From Saccoglossus kowalevskii (taxonomy: Eukaryota; Hemichordata; Enteropneusta; Harrimaniidae): a stretch of 32,351 nucleotides of DNA. The first letter of the stretch is position 1, and each line of letters begins with the position of its first letter. Shown here in pieces: positions 1 to 8,639 of this stretch. The DNA lies in NCBI RefSeq assembly GCF_000003605.2, contig NW_003136846.1, positions 62,745-95,095 of the forward strand. The letters are read 5' to 3'. Position numbers and translations under genes: made by a program. The notes under the pieces are model-generated. The model was given only the letters and a program-made list of their open reading frames with translations, made no database searches and was not told the DNA's origin.

Positions 1-2
1 CA

Positions 3-644
3 TCGCATGCTTTAAGCGGATGTGACACTGTGTCAATGTGCCATGGAATTGGGAAAGGCAAGATGTTGAAAGCTGTCAAAACTAGCCAGTGTAGCCTCAG
101 CTTGCTCGGTGATGTAACTGCAGATATAGAAGATGTTATCATCCAAGCGAGAACTTTCATGTGTAGATGTTATAATGTGGTGAATGCAACAACAATGACT
201 GATGCAAGGATAAAAGTCTGGGCAATAAGAGCTGGGAGAAAAACCACATCAAAAATTCCAAAACTATGTTCTCTACCACCTACAACAGAAGCCTTTAGGG
301 AAAATGTAAAAAGAGCTCATTATCAGTGTGCCATTTGGAGACGAGCCCTTCAAGATCCCCCAAACATAGATCCCACTGAGTATGGATGGGTTAAGGACGA
401 GGAAACAAAATCTCTTCAACCAGTGACACTTCCACTTTCAAGACAAGCTGCCCCAGATTATATTCTGAAACTTGTGTGTTGCTCTTGTTCATCAGAGACT
501 CCATGTCGTTCCAAAGTGTGTGGATGTGTGGCAGCCAATTTAGCTTGTACTCTATTCTGTCACTGCCAGGGAAGTTCTATTTGTAACAATGAACAAACTA
601 TACCAACACAGGAATCAGATGATGAAGAAGAATCTCAAGAGTAA
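3..644 (+). CDS. 3' part of an uncharacterised CXC-tailed protein (partial, open to left edge)
   Basis: The reading frame is open from the first bases to a TAA at 642-644, giving about 213 visible residues. The true start lies outside the window, because the sequence upstream of the first GTG still codes (HALSGCDTVSMCHGIGKGK). Near visible residues 105-130 is a motif of the type RAHYQCAIWRRAL followed by DPTEYGW. At about residues 158-195 is a Cys cluster with C-x-C pairs (CCSC, CGC, CHC) resembling tesmin/TSO1-type CXC metal-binding segments. The end is acidic (SDDEEESQE). From memory of invertebrate genomes, this HALSGCDT...CXC arrangement recurs as a multi-copy family without assigned function, often thought to be transposon-associated. 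The GCD motif recalls FEN1/PIN-like nucleases, but that is inference. No stop or frameshift interrupts the visible part. Confidence 0.75.
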   Translation, partial: SHALSGCDTVSMCHGIGKGKMLKAVKTSQCSLSLLGDVTADIEDVIIQARTFMCRCYNVVNATTMTDARIKVWAIRAGRKTTSKIPKLCSLPPTTEAFRENVKRAHYQCAIWRRALQDPPNIDPTEYGWVKDEETKSLQPVTLPLSRQAAPDYILKLVCCSCSSETPCRSKVCGCVAANLACTLFCHCQGSSICNNEQTIPTQESDDEEESQE

Positions 645-749
645 TCTCCTTCCACAAAGGAATTCCACATAACATTTCTATAGTCCACCCAAAACCAACC
701 ACTTGGTTTATAGTAGTATATAGTTTGTTCATAATGTGGTGAACAAACC

Positions 750-755
750 AATAAA
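750..755 (+). terminator. poly(A) signal AATAAA
   Basis: A canonical AATAAA lies 106 bases after the stop codon of the CXC-tailed ORF. This is a normal 3' UTR distance and supports a transcribed unit ending here. Confidence 0.5.
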
Positions 756-780
756 GAACAAGTCTGCATGAATTGACCTA

Positions 781-965
781 GTTGCTAGGCAACCATTTTA
801 AATTCCGTTGATATAAAGGTGTGTAGTTACCAAAAATGCTGTATGTGTCTCATATACACATTTGTAGGGATATGTGCAATAAACTGCATGGTTGTTGCTC
901 CAAAGTTGGGATTTTCTTGGTATTACTCAGTTGCTAGGCAGCCATGTTGCATTTTGTTGCTAGGG
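781..965. repeat. GTTGCTAGG-containing X-box-like repeats
   Basis: GTTGCTAGGCAAC at 781-793 is a perfect inverted-repeat X-box (the RFX-type binding consensus). Variant copies begin at 930 (GTTGCTAGGCAGCC) and 956 (GTTGCTAGGG), each near a CCATNTTG-type string. The arrangement suggests a degenerate interspersed repeat rather than a promoter, because the only gene nearby ends just upstream. The stretch 800-1140 also gives a 107-codon ORF with no recognisable domain, which I do not believe is a gene. Confidence 0.4.
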
Positions 966-1144
966 AGAATTTGCCCAATGCTGACACAGGGCCAGCAGGT
1001 TGAAATCCGTTATATAGGTAGAGGTCAATCTAAAACCACCTTAAAAAAAACTATGGACTCTGTTGCGAACCTAAACACAAGTTCTGCCGGACTACGCGTG
1101 TCTGAGTGTTGCTCAAAATACGTCTTCAGTGTAAGCATCTAGTT

Positions 1145-2580
1145 CAGAGAGAACACACGAAAAAAGTCAATAATTCGACAATCTCGTGATGTCGCATTCA
1201 AGTAATCTTGACATATTGACGAGTTTCGACGAAACGACGAGTCAAAACATCACAATCATGAGTATTTAGAGCATGAAATATCACGAATGATACACATATT
1301 AGCTAAAGATACAAGAATTATGAGTGGAAATTTTCATTGTCGAATCACAGATCTTTGTTGAGCGAATTTAGCGAAAGTCACGAGTTTCGCGGAGAAGTGT
1401 TTAACCGTATATTCAACGTAATCAAACATGTATTTTTGTTCATATTTATGGATTTTAAGTTTTTATATTGACAATACTAAAAAAACGTTATCTATTATTA
1501 TAATTGTCAGTAATACATCACTGCGAACCGACTGTTTCATAGTGTAAACTTGTCAATTTTATAGAAGGTTGATGAATTGACTTCTGTTGTGAAAGTCATG
1601 GTTGTGGGCGTTTGCTCTGCATAAATCACTGTGCACAATTTCTAGCCATCTTTTTCCAGGATAATTCCTGAAAAACTATACATTGTCCGCAACAACAGGC
1701 AATTTTCCTTTCACTGCGAGATCCCCAGTGAAAGCGAATCAAAATACTAGCAAAAGTGACTCAACGCTGACGTTTCTGGGTATGTCAACGTGTTCACATG
1801 CTATACACATTTGCTGGTATGCAAATTGTTATGAAGTAAGCAAAATTGCATTAAGGTAGAAGTGAGGTTTGTACATATACTCGTAGCACAGAGACAATAC
1901 ATCTTAGACGCCATGATTGGCCGCCAAGTTCTCGTCGACAAAAAGAGATTACCACGACATTTATGCATGCTTTTTAGTCATCTCCAAAAAGCATGGTTTC
2001 ATAGACCAGACACCCCATTTGAGAAGTCTCGTTATTTCTCAATCTCAACGAGATCTCGAGGATCAATTGCATAAACTATAGTTTGTTCAGAAACGATGTT
2101 GATCGTGTTATTTATAATATAAAATATAGAACACAGTAAAATCTATAAAACTACATTCATGTTAAAAGCTACTTAATGGTCAGAAAGACAGCTTTGATTA
2201 GATGAACAAATATCTTCAATGTTCGTTCAGACGTTTTATTACATTTTTTTATGAGTTTATTTTTTAAATTTCCCGCAGGGCAACGTAACGTGTCAGAATC
2301 AATGTATATTCCGAGTTATCATGATTATTATTTGTTAACAAAAGTAAATAATACGTGCTAAATAGTATTACCAATTTTGATTCTTCAAAGCATTGAACCA
2401 CACGACTAAAGAAAATGTCAATGTTTCATTAACGCTTCGTTTCGTGTTGTTATATATCTAAGCATAAGTTACATTTTATTTATATATACTCGCATACGTC
2501 AGAAGTGAATACCTCACTTTTAGTGTCAATCCAAGCGTAGTGTGAGACGATGCTACTCTACTTGCGAAAATCAGGAGTGT
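1145..2580. other. gene-poor interval
   Basis: I see no protein or RNA gene. A near-palindromic GACGAGTTTCGACGAAACGA lies around 1218-1238. At 1854-1863 a solitary TTAAGGTAGA matches the first ten bases of the TIR elements described further right, but no matching inverted partner is visible nearby, so it may be a truncated end or chance. Short ORFs such as 1862-2074 lack any family resemblance. Confidence 0.4.
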
Positions 2581-2584
2581 CTGC

Positions 2585-2592
2585 TGACGTCA
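2585..2592. promoter_or_regulatory. CRE palindrome TGACGTCA (site 1)
   Basis: A perfect TGACGTCA in the context CTGACGTCAC. This is the consensus for CREB/ATF-family bZIP factors. It lies 4.0 kb upstream of the receptor start codon. Function is inferred from motif only. Confidence 0.4.
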
Positions 2593-3709
2593 CACTAAGA
2601 GTCAGTATAGCTGGATTATACATTTAGCACATGCACAATTCCTCGGTTCGCAAACATTTTGAATAATCGAACTATTGAATGATTACTAAGGTATGTATGA
2701 ATGATCTGTACGGTATAGATACTTGGAAGTTTAATTATATCCGCATATTATATACCGGGGTACTATTGCAATATCATGGAAGTTATTACTTCAAAAGCCA
2801 ATAATAATGAGTAATCGGCTAAGACGATTTACAGGCCAATATCAACACCCCGGTCATAATTAATATCAATCAACGATAATGTCTTGATCAAATTAAAACA
2901 AAGATTCTATCGTCCATGAACAAGTATCGGACATTAACATCGACAGTGTTATTGAAGGAACATACTCATTAATACTGTGTCACGCAAGATAGTCTCATGC
3001 TGTTTACAACATAACTTTCGCATCATTCATCATTATTTATGTTTCAATGGTCAACTAAACAACACAATGCTACAAATCGCGATTTACGTACGAGAGAAAT
3101 ATCTACTATATACATTACAATATTAAGGTATTGTGCTTCATCTCCTTTTTTACTAATCCCGACATTGAAGCGAACTGGAACAGTTCCATAAAATGGAATA
3201 TTCATGAGGATGATAGTATTTAGACTGATATGTTTCTAATTTCTATTTCATGCTCAAACGTAACGATATAATGACAGATAAGCATTATCTCTGTGTGATT
3301 AAACATTACGCGCAGAAAAGCAAATTGTTGTGATATGCGAATATCAGATTGAAAACAACAATTATTTAGATAGTACAATGACAATAACTCATACAATAGC
3401 GATTGGAAGTTTATTTTGAACAAAATATCGCTAACTAACTATCACATCTTGCCGATCTCGAAAACCACCGACGGCAAATGCAAATGCGCGACCATCAACG
3501 CGCTTAGAAGTCACGCTTTATTAACAAAAAACTAGTACACAATTATAAGTGTAGTTCCGTAAAATCACGATTGCTCTGTCGATCTGATACTTAGAGCTGG
3601 TTGGTAATACAAAGATTATAACCTGATATTACTTATTCGTAAAGCTGGTTGCTATTTGGTCGTGGGCTGTGTTATTAAATAACCTTCGGTTCGTAGATAG
3701 TGTAGCGAA

Positions 3710-3717
3710 TGACGTCA
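3710..3717. promoter_or_regulatory. CRE palindrome TGACGTCA (site 2)
   Basis: Second perfect TGACGTCA, in the context ATGACGTCACTCA. It lies about 200 bases before the CCAAT-containing less AT-rich stretch that might be a promoter. Confidence 0.4.
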
Positions 3718-4276
3718 CTCATATCATCCAGATCTAAATAAACGTTGATATTGACTGAAGTCAAGGACAATGCGCAGTGTCATCGACTCTTTCATTGTTT
3801 GTAACAGGTCATGTGTCCCGGATTTTATGACATTCGAATCCAGTGATACACAAAATGACGTTGGAGGCCAAAAAGACGCTGTTAATTATCAAACGATCAT
3901 TCGACCACGTTTGACCAATGAAATTTGTGTATGGGGGTGGAGCAGCGTTAATAACAAGATGGTTCGGTGATAAACTCCTAATAAAATGTTCACTGAATAT
4001 GGGTATATTGTATATTTGTAATGGTATACATAAGTATATATAAATGTCGTAAATTTAAAATGCGAATAATCAGTAATCATCAGATAGTTTCCAAAAATAT
4101 CAAACCAATGTGCATGTGCTTCAATAATTTATCACCACCTTGCACACGTCAATGTATATAAATTTGACCCAATGACAAGTATTTAGTCTTTTATTTTTTG
4201 TATTCCCTCAATATTTAAAATTTAATAAACTGGTTCCGAGGCATGTGTTTAGTTGTGATGGAATATAACTATCACA

Positions 4277-4284
4277 TGACGTCA
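4277..4284. promoter_or_regulatory. CRE palindrome TGACGTCA (site 3)
   Basis: Third perfect TGACGTCA, in the context ACATGACGTCACTTT. It lies about 360 bases left of the first TIR element. Confidence 0.4.
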
Positions 4285-4644
4285 CTTTAAATAGGGAACT
4301 ACTGACATATAGTAATATGAACACTGATGGACACAGATGCTGAAATATAATATTTTTTGATTAGGTTCTGAGAGGTTCTCGTCTTCCATTTTATGAACAT
4401 TGTTCTCATCATTGGGCTCGAATAAGTTGCGATTATACATTATGTGAATTATTGCCTGGTAATGTTATAAATGTGAACTCATAAACCGACTAAACTATAT
4501 TATTTGTTATTTTCTTAATTCCCTCATACATTTGATTATTCTGCAATGTTCTAAAAAAGACGTTTAATTCAGATAGGGGATGTCGATCATTTTACAAAAC
4601 GTGGGTTCATCTTACTTTTTTGATTTGATATACACTAACGCCAA

Positions 4645-5565
4645 TTAAGGTAGAGATGCAGTTTACCTGACAGGTATTTTAATTAGTTAAATAGAAATCC
4701 AAGATGACCTCCCTTGTCCACAAAACTATATTTATTTTCAGAAATTTTATTGTATGAATTTTAAAAATCTGTTAGTATTTTTTGTTTTTTATGGACACTA
4801 TAGTTTGAAATATGTACAAAAATGTGCTTTTTTGGTCAAAACTGATTAAAAAAAATAGCTTCTAAACTATGCGTCTGTTTCCTGTGAAAATTGGTTTACG
4901 GGTACATCTAATTACTATGAAGAAAGTGCCGTCTTGAAAACTGTCTACCGGTTGTCAATTTTGCAGGGTAGCAGCTCAAATTTCACTACTTCAAGTTTAT
5001 GCATAATTTAAAACCCAGGCTAGTTGTCTGTACGATTGTTGTAACACTGTTCAACAAAAAAAAAAGCCCCGACGGCGTTTTGAAGATAAACACATTGTCA
5101 ATTATTTGTGAACATTTCAAAACAATAGGTCAAAGCGTCTAGGAGCTTTTTTTTTTAAGTTATGGGATGGGCACTAAAAAGAAGCTAAGATAATTGCTAA
5201 TTTGCATAACAATTCACTCAGTAAGAAGTTTGCTAATGCTCATAATTAAAATGGCTGTAACAGTTTCAAATTTAAATGTATTATCATTATCTAAAATGTT
5301 AAATATTGTGCATAATTTGGAGATCCCGTCATTACTTTTTTCACCGTGTTTCTTTTTTAATATTTATGTACAGCCTTGTTCAATCTTGCTAAGCATTCAA
5401 AAGAGAGAATGTTTGCACCTGTTATCTATACTTTAAAATCGTCTTTTGAGTATGTTCCACTATTCACAATTCTACAAAATGTTAACAGTCTATAGCCAAG
5501 ACTGTTTGAATATTAAATTCAAAAATTCACTCCCAAGTGCCCACAAACCTGCATCTCTACCTTAA
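4645..5565. mobile_element. non-autonomous DNA transposon (TIR element 1, 921 bp)
   Basis: The left end TTAAGGTAGAGATGCAG (4645-4661) and the right end CTGCATCTCTACCTTAA (5549-5565) are exact reverse complements over 17 bases including the outer TTAA. The immediate flanks, CCAA on the left and ATTGG on the right, mirror each other almost perfectly too, so the true TIR may be a few bases longer. The interior is AT-rich and has no transposase. The small ORF at 5194-5436 is domainless. The TTAA could be a target duplication, as in piggyBac-type elements, or the outer part of the TIR. It shares only TTAAGGTAGA with element 2, so the two are at most distant relatives. Confidence 0.8.
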
Positions 5566-6440
5566 ATTGGTTACAATGACAGTAATATTAAACGTTACAC
5601 TTATTTGGAACACGTGTATGCATTTTTCGATGTATATAAATAACTAGGTGGATTATCAGACAGTTGGCGTATTTGAAGTTAAAACACGGATTCGTCTTAT
5701 ATATTTCTATGCACGACTATGTTGCATGCCTGTAATCGGTTCTACTGGAACTGAATGTGTATAACATTTGTTAGTCTGAACTTGCATGAAATGTGTCAGT
5801 TAAGATCGTGAATTAGTGTCCATCCCGTTCAACAAAATATAGACATTACAAAAAATACACTGTACTCCTACAATTAATTAAGTCATACTTCATGCTTATT
5901 CCGTTTTTTTTTTATAATCTCACAAACTAGCGTAAGCGGGGAAGGAAAGAAGAGACAAGGAACGACTTGAGGAAAGCATGATATTATTGTGCGAATAGCG
6001 GTTCATATTATTCCAGTTATCGAAACAATGTAGAAAGCATCTTCTACATCTATGAATCGTTTAAATGGCTGACATTCTATCTAATTTCTACGTACGATAG
6101 TTCATCCAAATTTCATCGTGGTGTACGTGCAGATCACGTTAATTCATAGTTGTCGCTGGGGATCTCAGAAACAGGCTTAGTAGTTTTGTCAAATAAGGCC
6201 GTGTTATCAAAAGTTTATGTTGCGTCATACATTGAGGTATGTACAACATACTCAATCCAAATTATTAATATGTGAAAAAATGTCAGAGAACAATTACCAA
6301 GTATTTATTGTTGTCGCGTATTTGATGGAAATTTTCAGCCATACATCAAAATGTTTAATACTTTTAAAAATATCTTTCCTCAATACATATTAATGTGTTT
6401 GTCAAAGCATCACATATGTCACGCCGTGTCGTAATCGATA
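5566..6440. other. non-coding interval before the receptor
   Basis: No gene is recognised. A purine-rich tract (about 5938-5980) follows a poly-T run. Otherwise this is AT-rich sequence without repeats that I can identify. Confidence 0.4.
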
Positions 6441-6447
6441 AAGGTCC

Positions 6448-6458
6448 CACGTGACGTA
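6448..6458. promoter_or_regulatory. E-box CACGTG overlapping a CRE half-site
   Basis: CACGTGACGTA combines a canonical E-box (6448-6453) with TGACGTA (6452-6458), 183 bases before the receptor ATG. If the splice acceptor at 6615-6616 is real this lies in an intron; if not, it is proximal promoter. Motif evidence only. Confidence 0.3.
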
Positions 6459-6596
6459 TACATCGCGTGTGAAGAACATTGTTTGCTTAGACGAAATTTG
6501 ATCAATGTCTGCATTGCGACTGTGTTTTAACATTGTTAACATACCTAATTATTCATTGTTATAAGTGTTCTTTACTTGTATAAGCTTATGGTATTG

Positions 6597-6616
6597 TTAC
6601 TTATATTTTGCTTCAG
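6597..6616 (+). other. probable splice acceptor in the receptor 5' UTR
   Basis: A pyrimidine-rich run (TTACTTATATTTTGCTTCAG) ends in AG at 6615-6616, 24 bases before the ATG. An upstream non-coding exon is therefore likely. No upstream in-frame ATG competes, and an in-frame TAA sits at 6581-6583. Confidence 0.5.
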
Positions 6617-6640
6617 GTGATATCAAGTAAAAACTTCATA

Positions 6641-7660
6641 ATGGCGAACAGTACGATGATTTATAACAGTAACATCACTACTACTGAACCACCCGTAAAC
6701 GTTACCAGCCTATTTGGATGGGTAGAGTTATGTAAGGTTATCCTGTCTATTCTTGGAGTCGTCGGGAATCTTTTGGTCATTGCAGTTTTTACCAGTGTAA
6801 AGAGGCTTAGAACAACGACAAATTATTTTATAATCAGTTTGGCCTGCGCCGATTTTATCTCCTCATTGACAATTCTACCCCTTCCAATCCCGAGTTACAT
6901 TCCATCAAATCTAGCCGGGGAGCTCTACTGCCGTGTCATCTACTCCACCGCCTTCTTGTGGATCAGCTTCAAGGCTTCGGTTTTCAATCTTGTTGCTGTT
7001 ACCATTGAGCGCTATTTTGCTATTGTGATGTCGACCAAGCACAAGAAGATATTTACTAAACGTAATTGTCATATATTCATTCTCATCGTTTGGCTGTGCG
7101 CCGCAACTGTAGAAAGCCTGGCTTTTTACATATTTCCATACGATTACACTCTCCGGTCATGTATAATCTGGTGGCCAAATGAGAATTACCGACTGGCTGT
7201 TGGCGTCCTACTCTACCTTGCATCGTTTCTCATTCCCGTAATCATTCTGTTGATTGTTTACACAAGGATCCTCGTGTTTTTGAAGCAGCATGCCAAAGCT
7301 ATGCTGTCTCGCAACGAAAACAACAGCCCGGCATATTCCCTCTTGAAGGCGCGGGAAAAAGTGGTAAAAATGTTATTTATAGTGGTGATAACATTCACAG
7401 TTTGTTGGGCACCAAATCAGACGTTATTTTTAGCGTTCAACTATGGCGCACCGCTGGATCACTATGCCACGTACTATCAATTTTTCATAATCCTTGCATT
7501 CTGCAACTCTTGCCTCAATCCAATGATTTATTCATTTAAAAACAAGCAATTCAGAGATGGGTTGCAAATTGTGTTCTGCAAGAAAACAACAAAAATACTA
7601 CCTGGAAGTTCAGAACAGACACAAGCCCAAACAGTGCACACCGTCGACCACAGTGTTTGA
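6641..7660 (+). CDS. class A (rhodopsin-like) GPCR, probable peptide receptor, intact
   Basis: This is a 339-residue seven-helix receptor that would signal through G proteins at the plasma membrane. The start is the ATG at 6641 (ATAATGG context); a TTG eleven codons earlier is open but sits across the likely splice acceptor. The N-terminus has three N-glycosylation sequons (N3, N11, N20). Hallmarks in order: GN in TM1 (N43), LACAD in TM2 (D71), C97 at the top of TM3 paired with C174 in loop 2, ERY at 123-125 (the E variant of DRY), W151 in TM4, P199 in TM5, CWAPNQ at 255-260 in TM6, and NPMIY at 293-297 in TM7. An amphipathic helix 8 follows with a possible palmitoylated C313. The C-tail is short. 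The pattern fits invertebrate-expanded peptide receptors of the galanin/allatostatin/QRFP-like neighbourhood, but the ligand cannot be named. All essential motifs are present and the frame is uninterrupted. Confidence 0.93.
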   Translation: MANSTMIYNSNITTTEPPVNVTSLFGWVELCKVILSILGVVGNLLVIAVFTSVKRLRTTTNYFIISLACADFISSLTILPLPIPSYIPSNLAGELYCRVIYSTAFLWISFKASVFNLVAVTIERYFAIVMSTKHKKIFTKRNCHIFILIVWLCAATVESLAFYIFPYDYTLRSCIIWWPNENYRLAVGVLLYLASFLIPVIILLIVYTRILVFLKQHAKAMLSRNENNSPAYSLLKAREKVVKMLFIVVITFTVCWAPNQTLFLAFNYGAPLDHYATYYQFFIILAFCNSCLNPMIYSFKNKQFRDGLQIVFCKKTTKILPGSSEQTQAQTVHTVDHSV

Positions 7661-8114
7661 GGAGACGCGTTAAATCTGTGATAATATTGAAAACTGTCAT
7701 GAAATGAACTATTGCAATGTTTGATATTTGTGTTTATAAAATGAGTTACATGAGCGTTTTCACCCAGGTAGATTATAGCGGTTACAATTTTTGTACAAAC
7801 TGAACTACATTATAACGGCAGAATTAAAGTCACTCCGGGTCTCGTTACTATGCGATCTTGTGTCGTAGGCGCCTTTGGAATCACATATCCATATACAGTA
7901 TGTAGTAACTTTTCATAGCATGTAGTCTCGTGTGTATATCTATTTTAATAAGGATAGTTGTTGCGTATAATGTAGTTTTACGTATATTGAGTATTATGAC
8001 ATAGTAAGATTACCAGCAATGTTATCATCCAAACCACTTGGGGGACACAGTAGATAATACATAGTATAATGAAGTCGTATATTTCACTAACTAACATTTA
8101 GAATATATGTCTTA
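7661..8114 (+). other. receptor 3' UTR and flank
   Basis: Non-coding AT-rich sequence follows the TGA. A variant poly(A) signal ATTAAA occurs at 7823-7828. I saw no canonical AATAAA before the TIR element at 8115, so the transcript end is uncertain. Confidence 0.4.
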
Positions 8115-8636
8115 TTAAGGTAGAACGCTACACAAAAGTAAAATTATTGTCATTTTCTTTACTTTTATCTATTTGATATGTCAATTGGTACAGATTAGGA
8201 AAACGAAATGAAAATATGTGGTCACCATAAATAGTCCGTTTTGTCTGTTTTAGGGCACTTCAACTATGGCCAGAAAATATCTCAATATCTCTGTTTTTTC
8301 TTGGTGACATGTGGTGAAAAATATATAGTGTCTCACAAGGTACCTTTTTGCTGTCTAGAAGTATTTAAAATTGACAATATTTTAGTAGTTTTTTTTTTAA
8401 ACTTGGAAATGTATTTTCATCGGCGTCTATGGAAATTACTAGTAAAATAGCATTTTATTCGTTCGATTTTAACTTTTTTCTCAAAAATCAGACTAACAGT
8501 GAACCAAAAAACTTCACATACTGTTGACCGATACTAATACCATTAGTTGTAGACAGATTTTGACACAGAAATTGCTACTGCTATACGCGCTAAAATATGC
8601 GCACAACAAAAACTAACGAGTAGCATTCTACCTTAA
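8115..8636. mobile_element. non-autonomous DNA transposon (TIR element 2, 522 bp)
   Basis: The left end TTAAGGTAGAACGCTAC (8115-8131) matches the reverse complement of the right end GTAGCATTCTACCTTAA (8620-8636) at 16 of 17 bases. There is no coding capacity; the ORF at 8241-8450 lies inside it and has no domain. The right third, including GTTGTAGACAGATTTTGACA, recurs at about 26.93-27.03 kb with the same terminal GAGTAGCATTCTACC, so this is a real multi-copy family and not a chance inverted repeat. Confidence 0.82.
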
Positions 8637-8639
8637 GTG

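Larger units (their letters stand above)
2600..4640. other. non-coding upstream region of the receptor gene
   Basis: No supported coding region. ORFs here (3220-3423 minus, 3770-3970 plus, 3889-4080 minus) are short and domainless. The part 3840-3965 is less AT-rich and carries a CCAAT box (GACCAATG at 3913-3920) followed by a G-rich tract. It could be a promoter or untranslated first exon for the receptor, but nothing proves it. Confidence 0.35.

Noticed and set aside
819-1142. 107-codon plus ORF downstream of the CXC-tailed gene
   Set aside because: No domain; overlaps the X-box-like repeat and lies after the poly(A) signal.
5194-5436. 80-codon plus ORF
   Set aside because: Lies wholly inside TIR element 1, AT-rich, no transposase motifs.
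8241-8450. 69-codon plus ORF
   Set aside because: Lies wholly inside TIR element 2 with no recognisable protein.
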